This document shows positions 8,391 through 16,545 of a stretch of DNA of 64,000 nucleotides, in pieces. The stretch covers positions 1 through 64,000 of the forward strand of contig DASXEH010000003.1 in assembly GCA_036490215.1 (NCBI GenBank), in the 5' to 3' direction. The stretch comes from JASHSH01 sp036490215 (GTDB taxonomy: Bacteria; Pseudomonadota; Alphaproteobacteria; Rhodospirillales; Magnetospirillaceae). Position numbers and translations under genes: made by a program. The stretch's first letter is position 1. Every line of letters begins with the position of its first letter. The notes beneath the pieces were generated by a model. That model had not been told where the DNA came from and did not search any database. It was given only the letters and a program-made list of their open reading frames with translations.

Positions 8391-8419
8391 TTGCCGGTGG
8401 CCCGGCCCGCTGCTATACG
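8391..8419 (+). promoter_or_regulatory. Candidate housekeeping promoter for ahcY
   Basis: A -35 element TTGCCG (8391-8396) and a -10 element TATACG (8414-8419) are separated by 17 bases. The predicted transcription start lies about 20 bases before the ribosome site of ahcY. No SAH or SAM riboswitch-like structure was seen in the 162-base leader. Confidence 0.5.
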
Positions 8420-8446
8420 CCTGCGATCTTTCAACAGGAGCAGACG

Positions 8447-9838
8447 ATGGCCGCCGCCGAGTTCGAAGTAGCCGATATGTCCCTGGCCGATTGGGGCCGC
8501 AAGGAAATCGAGATCGCCGAAACCGAAATGCCGGGCTTGATGGCGCTGCGCGCGGAATTCGGTGCGAAGAAGCCGCTGAAGGGCGCGCGCATCTCCGGCT
8601 CGCTGCACATGACCATCCAGACGGCGGTGCTGATCGAGACGCTGAAGTCGCTGGGCGCCGATGTGCGCTGGGCCTCGTGCAACATCTTCTCGACCCAGGA
8701 CCAGGCCGCCGCCGCGATCGCCGCCGCCGGCACGCCGGTCTTCGCCAAGAAGGGCGAGTCGCTGACCGAATATTGGGACTACACCCACCGCATCTTCGAC
8801 TTCGCCGAGGGCACCAACATGATCCTCGACGACGGTGGCGATGCGACGCTGCTGATTCATCTCGGCGCCCGCGCTGAAAAAGATCCGGGCCTGATCGCCA
8901 AGCCGACGAACGAAGAAGAAGAAGTGCTCTACGCCGCGATCAAGAAGCGCAACGCCGAGCGCCCGGGTTGGTACGCGAAGCTGGCCGAAAGCATCAAGGG
9001 CGTGACGGAAGAAACCACCACCGGCGTCCATCGCCTCTATCAGATGGAGCAGGAAAAGAAGTTGCTGTGGCCGGCGATCAACGTCAACGATTCGGTCACC
9101 AAGTCGAAATTCGACAACCTCTATGGTTGCCGCGAATCGCTCGTCGACGGCATCAAGCGCGCTACCGACACCATGATCGCCGGCAAGGTGGCCGTGGTTG
9201 CGGGCTACGGCGATGTGGGCAAGGGCTCGGCCGCGTCTCTGCGCGGTCTGGGCGCGCGCGTCCTGGTTACCGAAGTCGATCCGATCTGCGCACTGCAGGC
9301 GGCGATGGAAGGCTATGAAGTGACGACGATGGAAGAGGCTTGCCTCTCCGCCGACATCTTCGTCACCACCACCGGCAATGTCGACGTCATCACGCTCGAG
9401 CACATGCGCAAGATGAAAGACCGCGCCATCGTCTGCAACATCGGCCACTTCGACTCCGAGATCCAGGTGGCGGCGCTGCGCAACTACAAGTGGGAAAACG
9501 TGAAGCCGCAGGTGGACCAGATTCAGTTCCCCGACGGCAAGAAGTTGATCCTGCTCGCCGAAGGCCGCCTGGTGAATCTGGGCTGCGCCACCGGCCATCC
9601 CAGCTTCGTCATGTCGAGCAGCTTCACCAACCAGGTGCTGGCACAGATGGAAATCTGGACCAACCCGGGCAAGTACGAAAAGAAGGTCTACATCCTGCCC
9701 AAGCATCTCGACGAAAAGGTCGCGCGCCTGCATCTCGACAAGCTGGGCGTGAAGCTGACCAAGCTGACGCCGAAGCAAGCCAGCTATCTCGGCATCGCGT
9801 CCGAGGGCCCCTACAAGGCCGATCACTACCGCTACTAA
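8447..9838 (+). CDS. ahcY: Adenosylhomocysteinase (S-adenosylhomocysteine hydrolase)
   Basis: 463 residues, the usual length of the bacterial NAD-dependent enzyme with the long insertion. It hydrolyses S-adenosylhomocysteine to homocysteine and adenosine, recycling the methyl cycle in the cytoplasm. Signatures: SGSLHMTIQTAVLIETL near the N-terminus, SCNIFSTQD, the substrate-binding GVSEETTTG-type loop (here GVTEETTTG), the Rossmann loop GYGDVGKG, and a C-terminal KADHYRY ending that reaches the active site of the partner subunit. The ATG at 8447 has CAGGAG upstream. It appears to be transcribed from its own promoter, and in alphaproteobacteria it is typically followed by a PAS sensor protein, as here. 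Confidence 0.97.
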   Translation: MAAAEFEVADMSLADWGRKEIEIAETEMPGLMALRAEFGAKKPLKGARISGSLHMTIQTAVLIETLKSLGADVRWASCNIFSTQDQAAAAIAAAGTPVFAKKGESLTEYWDYTHRIFDFAEGTNMILDDGGDATLLIHLGARAEKDPGLIAKPTNEEEEVLYAAIKKRNAERPGWYAKLAESIKGVTEETTTGVHRLYQMEQEKKLLWPAINVNDSVTKSKFDNLYGCRESLVDGIKRATDTMIAGKVAVVAGYGDVGKGSAASLRGLGARVLVTEVDPICALQAAMEGYEVTTMEEACLSADIFVTTTGNVDVITLEHMRKMKDRAIVCNIGHFDSEIQVAALRNYKWENVKPQVDQIQFPDGKKLILLAEGRLVNLGCATGHPSFVMSSSFTNQVLAQMEIWTNPGKYEKKVYILPKHLDEKVARLHLDKLGVKLTKLTPKQASYLGIASEGPYKADHYRY

Positions 9839-9863
9839 GGGGCCCGTACTAATAGGATAGGCG

Positions 9864-9902
9864 AGTGCCCTTCCGTCTCTCACATATGAGCGGAAGGGCG
9901 CT
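9864..9902 (+). terminator. Stem-loop after ahcY
   Basis: A 12-bp stem (9864-9875 with 9891-9902, one G-T wobble) encloses a 15-base loop. It lies 25 bases after the ahcY stop. There is no following T-run, so it is either an imperfect terminator or a 3'-end stabilising structure. Confidence 0.4.
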
Positions 9903-9968
9903 TGCCAATCCTGTCGGCGCACCGCACTCTGCCCCTGCTGCTGCGTGGGGAAGGACGCGACGGTGCGC

Positions 9969-12434
9969 ATGAAAAGAGTAGCGGCAGTTCTGCTTGGTGT
10001 GATCGGCGGCGCGACTCTGGAAGCCGCGCCGGCCCAAGCCCAAGGCGTGGCCCTAGACACGCCTCTGCCCGGCACATTGCTGCTGCCGGGCATCGCCGCG
10101 GTGGCCGTGCTGTTCGCCATCGCAGGCATCGTTTCCACCATCCTCGAACGCCGCCGCCGCCACGCCGTCGAACTCGAAGCCGCGCGCCATGACGACGAGC
10201 GCCGTCGCCGCGACGAGATTCTCGCCACCACACCCGACGGCCATTTCTACTGGACACTCGACACTGACGGCTCGATCAGCGGCATGGGCTGTTCGCGCCG
10301 CCTGGCCGTGCTGCTCGGTCTGTTCTCGGGCATCGATGCCGGCTTTGCCGACATCCTGGCCTGTTTCGCGCCCGAGCAGGCGGGTGTGCTCGAAGTGGCT
10401 GTCGAATCCCTGCATCGCCGTGGCAGCGGCTTTGAGCTGGAGCTCGCCCTCAGAGAAGGTGGGCGGCGCATCCTCGTGGTCGGCGCGCGTGCCGGCGACA
10501 CCGAAGGCCGCGCCTTTGCCGACGTGCTGTGGATGCGCGACATCACCGAAGGCTCATCGGCCGTTGAGCGCCTGTCGCTCGAAGGCCGCGCCGTCGCCGA
10601 AGAGCGCGACCGGTTGCGCGCCCTGATGGATGCGGTGGCCGTGCCGGTCTGGCTGCGCGGCGGCAACCTCGATCTCGCCGCCTGCAACCAGGCCTATGCG
10701 CGCGCGGTGGGCGCCGAGTCGCCATCTGCCGTGATCGTGGCCGGCACGGAACTGGTGCCCGCCGGACAAATTCGTGAAGCGCGGGCATTGGCGGCGCGCG
10801 CTCGTGCCGCCGGCCAAGCGCGCAGTGAGAGTTTCCACCTGGTCATGGTCGGTGCCCGGCGACTGGTCGAGATCACCGAATCGCCCGCGGCGGCCGACCG
10901 CGATGGTGGGCTGATCACGATCGGCATCGCCATCGATCGCACCGAACAGGAAGATTTGCAAAGCCAGATCGAACGGCATGTGGCGGCCCATGCCGGCGTG
11001 CTGGAGAATCTCGGTACCGCGATCGCCATTTTTGGTACTGACACGCGGCTCTCCTTCTTCAACACCGCCTACAGTCACCTCTGGCGCCTCGACGCCGAAT
11101 GGCTGGCGACGCGGCCGAGCTATGCCCAGGTGCTCGACTCTCTTCGTGAACGGCGCCGCCTGCCCGAAGTGACCGATTTCCGCGCCTATAAGGCCGAGGA
11201 GCATAAGCGCTTCACCGCCCTGCTCGAAACTTATGAAGACTTGCTGCATCTGCCTGATGAGCGAACCCTGCGTCGGTCGATCGCGCCGCATCCTTTCGGC
11301 GGGCTGATCATCGCCTATGAAGACGTGACCGATGCGCTGGCCCTCGAACGCTCGCTGGCCACGTCACTGGCCGTGCACCGCGCGACACTGGCGAATGTGC
11401 ATGAAGGCGTGGCTGTATTTTCGGGCGATGGCCGCCTGCGGCTCTCCAATCCCGCTTTCGGCGCGCTGTGGGGCTTCCTGCCCGACCGGCTGCAATCCGA
11501 ACCGCATTTCGCCGAGCTGGTCGATGCCATGGGCCGTTATTTCGGCGCCAATGAATGGGCGACGACACGCTCGATCCTGTTGGCCGTACTCGGTGGCCGT
11601 GTAGCACGCGCGGGCCGGTTCGAGCGCAGCGACGGATCGATCGTCGACTATGCCTCGGTGCCGCTGCCTGACGGCGCGGTGCTGACCACCTGGCTCGATG
11701 TCACCGACTCGGCGCGCTTGGTCTCGGCGCGGCGCGAACGCGACCAGGCTTTGGCGATCGCCCAGCGCATCCGCAGCGAATTCATTGTCGATGTGAACAG
11801 CGAGGTGCGCACGCCGCTGAACGCGCTGCTGGGTCTGGCCGATCTGCTGGTCGGCGGCGACAGCGGCCCGCTGACCGATCGCCAGGCGGAATATGCGCGC
11901 GGCATTGCCGAAGCCGGACGCCGCTTGCTCTTCGCCGTGGACGACATTCACGACATCGCTGCCTTCGCCACCGGCCAGGCGTCGCTCTCTCCCGGACGCG
12001 TCGAGTTGCAGACGATGCTGGCCGCCATTGTGCAGCGCGCACGGATGCGGATGCGCGACAAACGCATTACATTGGCCCTCGACGCGGCGCCGGAGGTCGG
12101 CACGATGATCGCCGACGAGCAGCGGCTGCGTCAGGCCCTGCACAATATTCTGGGCAACGCCGTGGCCTTCACACCGGCGGGCGGACGCGTGGTTCTGGCG
12201 GCGCGGCGTGACGGGGGCGATATCGAATTCGTCGTCGCGGCCTCGGCAGCGGATCTGACTGAGTCCGATCGCGTCGAGCTGTTTGCCGCGCTACGCGCGG
12301 CCGAGAGCGAGGGCGATATGGGGCTGTCACTGGCGAAGCGCATCGTCGGGCTCCATGGCGGCGCCTTGGCCGTCGAAGACCTGCCCACCGGCACCAGCCG
12401 TGTGGTGGTGCGCATTCCGATGGGGATGGCCTAA
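9969..12434 (+). CDS. PAS-domain sensor pseudo-histidine kinase, DivL-like
   Basis: 821 residues from the ATG at 9969 (GTG at 9963 has a better-spaced GGAAGGA site; GTG at 9945 is also open). An N-terminal signal-like segment and one clear TM helix (about 28-50) are followed by several PAS-type repeats (to about 590), a HisKA-like dimerisation helix and an HATPase_c remnant. The H-box reads VNSEVRTPLN: the phospho-acceptor histidine position is serine (S611). The ATP-binding domain keeps an N-box (NILGNAVAF) but has no DxGxG G1 box (VAASAADL instead). DivL-type proteins replace the histidine by tyrosine and act as signalling scaffolds for CckA/DivK; this protein has the same layout and sits between ahcY and tsaE. 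Orthology to DivL itself is inferred, not proven. Confidence 0.75.
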   Translation: MKRVAAVLLGVIGGATLEAAPAQAQGVALDTPLPGTLLLPGIAAVAVLFAIAGIVSTILERRRRHAVELEAARHDDERRRRDEILATTPDGHFYWTLDTDGSISGMGCSRRLAVLLGLFSGIDAGFADILACFAPEQAGVLEVAVESLHRRGSGFELELALREGGRRILVVGARAGDTEGRAFADVLWMRDITEGSSAVERLSLEGRAVAEERDRLRALMDAVAVPVWLRGGNLDLAACNQAYARAVGAESPSAVIVAGTELVPAGQIREARALAARARAAGQARSESFHLVMVGARRLVEITESPAAADRDGGLITIGIAIDRTEQEDLQSQIERHVAAHAGVLENLGTAIAIFGTDTRLSFFNTAYSHLWRLDAEWLATRPSYAQVLDSLRERRRLPEVTDFRAYKAEEHKRFTALLETYEDLLHLPDERTLRRSIAPHPFGGLIIAYEDVTDALALERSLATSLAVHRATLANVHEGVAVFSGDGRLRLSNPAFGALWGFLPDRLQSEPHFAELVDAMGRYFGANEWATTRSILLAVLGGRVARAGRFERSDGSIVDYASVPLPDGAVLTTWLDVTDSARLVSARRERDQALAIAQRIRSEFIVDVNSEVRTPLNALLGLADLLVGGDSGPLTDRQAEYARGIAEAGRRLLFAVDDIHDIAAFATGQASLSPGRVELQTMLAAIVQRARMRMRDKRITLALDAAPEVGTMIADEQRLRQALHNILGNAVAFTPAGGRVVLAARRDGGDIEFVVAASAADLTESDRVELFAALRAAESEGDMGLSLAKRIVGLHGGALAVEDLPTGTSRVVVRIPMGMA

Positions 12435-12448
12435 AGGCTGGGGCAGAC

Positions 12449-12525
12449 GGCCCATGATTCGAGGCCATGCTGCGCATGGCACCTCACCATGAGGTGCCGG
12501 CGTAGCCGGCCTCGAAGGGTGGGCC
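12449..12525. repeat. REP-like composite palindrome
   Basis: Outer arms of 18 bases (12449-12466 and 12508-12525) pair with three mismatches, and an inner perfect palindrome (GGCACCTCA at about 12478-12486 with TGAGGTGCC at 12490-12498) lies between them. The element fills the gap between the pseudokinase and the LysE gene. The wording (CCTCGAAGG...GGGCC with an internal TGAGGTGC) resembles short interspersed palindromes that recur in many alphaproteobacterial genomes. Confidence 0.6.
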
Positions 12526-12591
12526 ACGCAAAAGCCCTTGCAGCGACCGAATGCAGGGCGCTTGATCGGTCTCGGATCAGGAGACTCCATC

Positions 12592-13224
12592 ATGACGTTC
12601 GATCATTGGCTCGCCTTCGTTGCCGCATCCGCCATTCTGGTCGCCATACCAGGGCCGACCGTGCTGATGGTGATTTCGCACGCGCTGAGCCATGGCCGTC
12701 GCACGGCCTATGCCACCGCAGCTGGCGTGGCGCTGGGCGATCTGACGGCGATGATCGCATCGATGCTGGGCCTCGGCGCGGTCCTGGCAGCTTCGGCGGC
12801 GCTGTTCACGATCCTGAAATGGATCGGCGCGGCCTATCTGATCTTTCTCGGCCTCAAGCTTTGGCGCGCGCCGGTAATCACGGAACAACAGGCGGCTGAA
12901 GCGCCTGCCGCCTCACATCGCCGCCTCTTCTGGCATGCCTATGCGGTGACGACGCTCAACCCGAAGAGCATCATCTTCTTCGTGGCCTTTGTGCCGCAGT
13001 TCCTCGATACGGCCAAGCCGCTGTTCGAGCAGATGGCGATTTGCGTGGTGACCTTCATCGCGCTGGCCACGCTCAATGTGACGATCTACACGCTAACGGC
13101 ATCGGCCGCACGACAGACGATCCGCAAGCCGTCGGTTCAACGCCTAGTCAACCGCACTGGCGGATCGCTGCTGATCGGCGCGGGACTTCTGGCTGCCGCC
13201 TGGAAACGCGCCGCGCCGACCTAG
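12592..13224 (+). CDS. LysE/RhtB family amino-acid exporter
   Basis: 210 residues, all-helical membrane protein with about six hydrophobic segments. The N-terminus MTFDHWLAFVAASAILVAIPGPTVLMVIS carries the family's IPGP motif, and ALSHGRRTAYATAAGVALGD matches the RhtB signature loop. YAVTTLNPKSIIFFVAFVPQF is the second conserved half. It would export small neutral amino acids or homoserine lactone-like compounds through the inner membrane; substrate unknown. CAGGAG at 12578-12583 fixes the ATG at 12592. It is convergent with the ferredoxin reductase, only 12 bases apart. Confidence 0.9.
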   Translation: MTFDHWLAFVAASAILVAIPGPTVLMVISHALSHGRRTAYATAAGVALGDLTAMIASMLGLGAVLAASAALFTILKWIGAAYLIFLGLKLWRAPVITEQQAAEAPAASHRRLFWHAYAVTTLNPKSIIFFVAFVPQFLDTAKPLFEQMAICVVTFIALATLNVTIYTLTASAARQTIRKPSVQRLVNRTGGSLLIGAGLLAAAWKRAAPT

Positions 13225-13236
13225 GCTTTTGCGCCT

Positions 13237-14259
13237 TTATTTCGAACCCGGCACGCCCGTCGAGGTCGAATATTCGAAATGCAGCGCCTTGCCTGGATGG
13301 GCGACGCCATGGGCCGCATGCGCAGCAACCGCGGCTTCGGCGAAGCCCTGCAGGATCAGTTTCAGCTTGCCGGCATATGAGGCGATATCGCCCACCGCGA
13401 ACACACCCGGCAGATTGGTGGCGCAGGTGGACGGATCGATCTTGATCGCATAGCCGTCGAGATCAAGGCCCCATTGCGCGATCGGCCCGAGATCGCCCGC
13501 CAGACCGAAGAAGGGCAGCAGCACATCGGCCTCGAGCCGTTTGTCGCCGCCTTCGAGATCGGCCACGATCACTGCCGTGAGCTGACCGAGATCGCCTTCC
13601 AGCGCCTTGAGCTGATAGGGGATCACCATCTCGATCGCGCCGGCCTTGGCCAGTTCCTGCATCTTGGCTTCGGAATCGGGCGCGCAGCGGAATTTGGCGC
13701 GGCGATGCACCACCATCACTTTGGCCGCGACCTCGGCCAGCGCGATCGCCCAGTCGGCCGCCGAATCGCCGCCGCCGGCGATCACCACGCGCTTGCCGGC
13801 GAAATCGTCCTGCCGCTTGACCAGATAGAAGACGCTCTTGCCTTCATAGGCGGCGAGATTGTCGAGTGGCGGGCGATTGGGGCCAAAGGCGCCGGCGCCG
13901 GCGGCAATGATTATGGCGGGCGCAATCAGCGCCTCGCCATTCGACAGGCCCACACGCCATCGGCCATCGGCCTCGCGCGTAAGCGCCGTCACCGCGACGC
14001 TAAGATGATAGGTCGGCTCGAAGGGTGCGGCCTGCGCGGCAAGCTGATCGACCAGCGCGGCGGCGAGAATCTTGGGATAGCCCGGAATGTCGTAGATCGG
14101 CTTGGTCGGGTAAAGCGCGACCAGCTGCCCGCCGATGGCTTCCAGCGAATCGACCACATGGCAGCGCAACCGCACCATGCCGAGTTCGAACACGGTGAAC
14201 AGGCCCACCGGGCCCGCACCGATGACGATGGCATCGGTCTCCTGCACTGCGCCGTTCAT
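13237..14259 (-). CDS. Ferredoxin--NADP+ reductase, thioredoxin-reductase-like type
   Basis: 340 residues with two dinucleotide-binding domains: FAD-binding GAGPVGLF near residue 14-21 and NADP-binding GGGDSAADWA in the middle, plus the C-terminal GVFAVGDIASY FAD motif. No CxxC redox pair is present in the NADP domain, which separates it from thioredoxin reductase. The segment YPTKPIYDIPGYP is characteristic of the TrxR-like FNRs of Bacillus, Chlorobaculum and Rhodopseudomonas. It would shuttle electrons between NADPH and ferredoxin in the cytoplasm. A divergent start faces tsaE with 123 bases between. Confidence 0.88.
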   Translation of the reverse strand: MNGAVQETDAIVIGAGPVGLFTVFELGMVRLRCHVVDSLEAIGGQLVALYPTKPIYDIPGYPKILAAALVDQLAAQAAPFEPTYHLSVAVTALTREADGRWRVGLSNGEALIAPAIIIAAGAGAFGPNRPPLDNLAAYEGKSVFYLVKRQDDFAGKRVVIAGGGDSAADWAIALAEVAAKVMVVHRRAKFRCAPDSEAKMQELAKAGAIEMVIPYQLKALEGDLGQLTAVIVADLEGGDKRLEADVLLPFFGLAGDLGPIAQWGLDLDGYAIKIDPSTCATNLPGVFAVGDIASYAGKLKLILQGFAEAAVAAHAAHGVAHPGKALHFEYSTSTGVPGSK

Positions 14260-14382
14260 ACCCTGATCCGTTCCCGGCCTCGAAGGGCCTCAAGATGGCG
14301 GCTGGAGGGCCACGAATCAACCGGCAATCGCGGGCCCTTGCCCGGCGTTGCACACAGGTTCGTGGGCGGGCTACAAACACCC

Positions 14383-14844
14383 ATGCCCTTGACGCTTGTT
14401 TTGTCCGACGAAGCTGCCACCGCAGCGCTGGGCCAGCGTTTGGCCGAGGCCGCGCGCCCCGGCGATGTGATCGCGTTGGATGGACCTTTGGGCGCGGGAA
14501 AGACGACGCTCGCGCGCGCCTTCATCCGCCACTTGACCAGCCCAGGCGAGGACGTGCCCAGCCCCACCTTCACTCTAGTGCAGACCTATGCGAGTGCGCG
14601 GGGGCCGATCTGGCATTTCGATCTGTTCCGCCTGAGCCATCCCGATCAGGCGCTAGAGTTGGATATCGAAGATGCCTTCACCGACGGAATCGCATTGATC
14701 GAATGGCCGGAACGGCTGGGCGAGCGCCTGCCGGAACAGCGGCTCAATCTGAAGCTCGCGATTGACGGTGATGGTGATACGCGCCGTGCGACCCTGGATG
14801 GCGCGGCGTGGCAAGACCGCTTGGCGGCGCTGGCCCATGTCTAA
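14383..14844 (+). CDS. tsaE: tRNA threonylcarbamoyladenosine biosynthesis ATPase TsaE
   Basis: 153 residues, the normal size. It has Walker A GPLGAGKT (34-41) and the family strands SPTFTLVQTY and HFDLFRL, followed by IEWPERLGERLP. TsaE drives the turnover of the TsaB-TsaD complex that makes t6A37 on ANN-decoding tRNAs. A much longer open frame extends upstream to 13474, but that part is antisense to the ferredoxin reductase; the ATG at 14383 marks the real start. The stop overlaps the next gene by eight bases, opening a six-gene run to addA. Confidence 0.9.
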   Translation: MPLTLVLSDEAATAALGQRLAEAARPGDVIALDGPLGAGKTTLARAFIRHLTSPGEDVPSPTFTLVQTYASARGPIWHFDLFRLSHPDQALELDIEDAFTDGIALIEWPERLGERLPEQRLNLKLAIDGDGDTRRATLDGAAWQDRLAALAHV

Positions 14845-15832
14845 CCGCCAGCCCTTGATGAGTGCATTCGTCAGCCGCGCCGGTTGGAGCCGCGCACAAA
14901 TGAGCCCGCTCGCGGGTGACGCCTCGTTTCGGCGGTATTGGAGACTCGTCGACGGATCGCGGCATGCCGTGCTGATGGACATGCCGCCTGATAAGCTCGA
15001 CCTAAAACCATTCCTAGCGATCGATGCCCATCTCCGACAGCTCGGCTATTCAGCGCCCGAGATCTTCGCCGCCGATCCTCTGCAGGGCTTCGCGCTGCTG
15101 GAAGATTTCGGCGACGGCACGATCCGCACCAAGATCGATGTGGGCGGCGATGCGATGGCGCTGTATGGCCTGGCCATCGATTGGCTGGTCGACCTGCATA
15201 AGCGCGGCGCGGCGGCGATCCCGCACGATCTGCCGCGGTATGACGATGCGCGGTTGATCGAGGAGGTGAGCCGCTTCCTGCTTTGGTACGTGCCGGCAGT
15301 CCGTCCAACGCCGCTGAGTGAGGGCGCGCAGAAGGATTTCGACGCGATCTGGCGCGCACTGCTGCCCGTGGCCCGCGCGATGCCTGAGACGATGGTCTAT
15401 CGCGACTTCTTCGCGGAAAATCTGATGGCCTTGCCGCGGCTAGGTCTTGCGGCGCTGGGCCTGCTCGACTTTCAAGATGCCGTGGCGGGGCCGATCACCT
15501 ACGATCTGGCGTCGCTGCTCGAAGACGCGCGCCGCGATCTGCCCGCCGATCTGGTGAGTGCGATGCGGGCGCGCTATTTGGATGCGATGCGACAACTTGA
15601 TCGGCCTGGATTCGATGCCTCATGGGCCGTGATGGCCGCGCATCGCCACGTGAAATGCCTGGGCCTGTTCGTGCGCCTGGCCAAGCGCGACGGCAAACCG
15701 AACTATCTGGCGCATATCCCGCGGCTGTGGCGGCATCTCGATCAGTCGCTTGCTCATCCGGTATTGAAGCCGCTCGCCGATTGGCTCGACGCCGAAGTGC
15801 CTCCCGCGTTGCGCGTGGTACCGCAGCCATGA
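14837..15832 (+). CDS. amgK: Aminoglycoside-phosphotransferase-fold sugar kinase (AmgK-like)
   Basis: 331 residues with the APH kinase fold: GDASFRRYWRL nucleotide loop, FALLEDFGD hinge, catalytic YRDFFAENLM (Brenner-type motif with aspartate and asparagine) and the metal-binding LLDFQDAVAGPITYDLASLLED. Paired with a MurU-like nucleotidyltransferase in the next gene, it matches the cell-wall recycling route that phosphorylates MurNAc/GlcNAc at the anomeric carbon and bypasses de novo UDP-MurNAc synthesis. In this conserved tsaE-adjacent context the enzyme is often listed only as 'phosphotransferase'. It overlaps tsaE by eight bases and murU by four. Confidence 0.8.
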   Translation: MSNRQPLMSAFVSRAGWSRAQMSPLAGDASFRRYWRLVDGSRHAVLMDMPPDKLDLKPFLAIDAHLRQLGYSAPEIFAADPLQGFALLEDFGDGTIRTKIDVGGDAMALYGLAIDWLVDLHKRGAAAIPHDLPRYDDARLIEEVSRFLLWYVPAVRPTPLSEGAQKDFDAIWRALLPVARAMPETMVYRDFFAENLMALPRLGLAALGLLDFQDAVAGPITYDLASLLEDARRDLPADLVSAMRARYLDAMRQLDRPGFDASWAVMAAHRHVKCLGLFVRLAKRDGKPNYLAHIPRLWRHLDQSLAHPVLKPLADWLDAEVPPALRVVPQP

Positions 15833-16545
15833 CGATGCCGACCCATGCGATGGTACTGGCAGCCGGCAAGGGACTGCGCATGCGACCACTGACCGAACAC
15901 ACGCCGAAACCGCTGATCCCTGTCGCTGGACGCTGCATGCTCGACCGCGCGATGGATCGGCTCAATGAGGTTGGTGTGCCGCATCGCATCGTGAATGCCC
16001 ATTGGCTGGGCGAGCAAGTCGCCGCCCATCTTGAGCATCACGCCGGCGTGACGATCTCGCGCGAAGATGTGCTGCTCGAAACCGGCGGCGGTGTGGCCCT
16101 CGCCTTGCCGCTGCTGGGCGATAAAGCCTTCTTCGTCTGCAATGCCGACATCATCTGGATCGATAGCGCGCAGCCGGCATTGGCGCGGTTGGCCGAAGCC
16201 TGGGATGACGCACGGACGGACGCACTGCTGCTGGTCCAGCCGGTCGACTCGGCATTCGGATATGAGGGCGCGGGCGACTTCACGCACGGCCCCGATGGTC
16301 AATTGCAGCGCCGCAAGGGCGATGCGCGCGCACCTTATGTCTTCACCGGTGTGCAGATCCTGCATCCACGCCTTTTCGTCGACGCACCTAGCGGCGCCTT
16401 CTCGCTCAACATCCTTTACGACCGCGCCCAAACGACTGGACGGCTACACGGCCTGGTCCATGACGGTGACTGGCTGCATATCGGCACGCCTGAAGCGCTG
16501 ACCGAAGCCGAAGCCTGGTTTGCCGCACATAAAGGCAAGGCGTGA
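15829..16545 (+). CDS. murU: N-acetylmuramate alpha-1-phosphate uridylyltransferase (MurU-like)
   Basis: 238 residues of NTP_transferase fold. The N-terminal signature AMVLAAGKGLRMRPLTEHTPKPLIPVA includes the GxGxRMxPLTxxxPKP nucleotide-binding loop, and metal-binding aspartates occur in VCNADIIW and HDGDWLHIGTPE. It would join the sugar-1-phosphate made by AmgK to UTP. The start is ATG 15829 (ATGA overlap with the kinase); the frame is open far upstream only because it lies inside that gene. Short length excludes a bifunctional GlmU. Confidence 0.83.
   Translation: MTMPTHAMVLAAGKGLRMRPLTEHTPKPLIPVAGRCMLDRAMDRLNEVGVPHRIVNAHWLGEQVAAHLEHHAGVTISREDVLLETGGGVALALPLLGDKAFFVCNADIIWIDSAQPALARLAEAWDDARTDALLLVQPVDSAFGYEGAGDFTHGPDGQLQRRKGDARAPYVFTGVQILHPRLFVDAPSGAFSLNILYDRAQTTGRLHGLVHDGDWLHIGTPEALTEAEAWFAAHKGKA

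Noticed and set aside
8285..8446. SAH riboswitch before ahcY
   Set aside because: I looked for the conserved GAGGAGCGCUGC-type core and its pairing partner and did not find them; a normal promoter explains the region.
8147..10231. 694-codon open frame antisense to ahcY and the pseudokinase
   Set aside because: It is the shadow of high-GC codon usage; the translation is low in recognisable motifs and the sense strand encodes clear AhcY.
13474..14382. N-terminal extension of tsaE by 303 codons
   Set aside because: The extension is antisense to the ferredoxin reductase; TsaE homology begins at the ATG at 14383.
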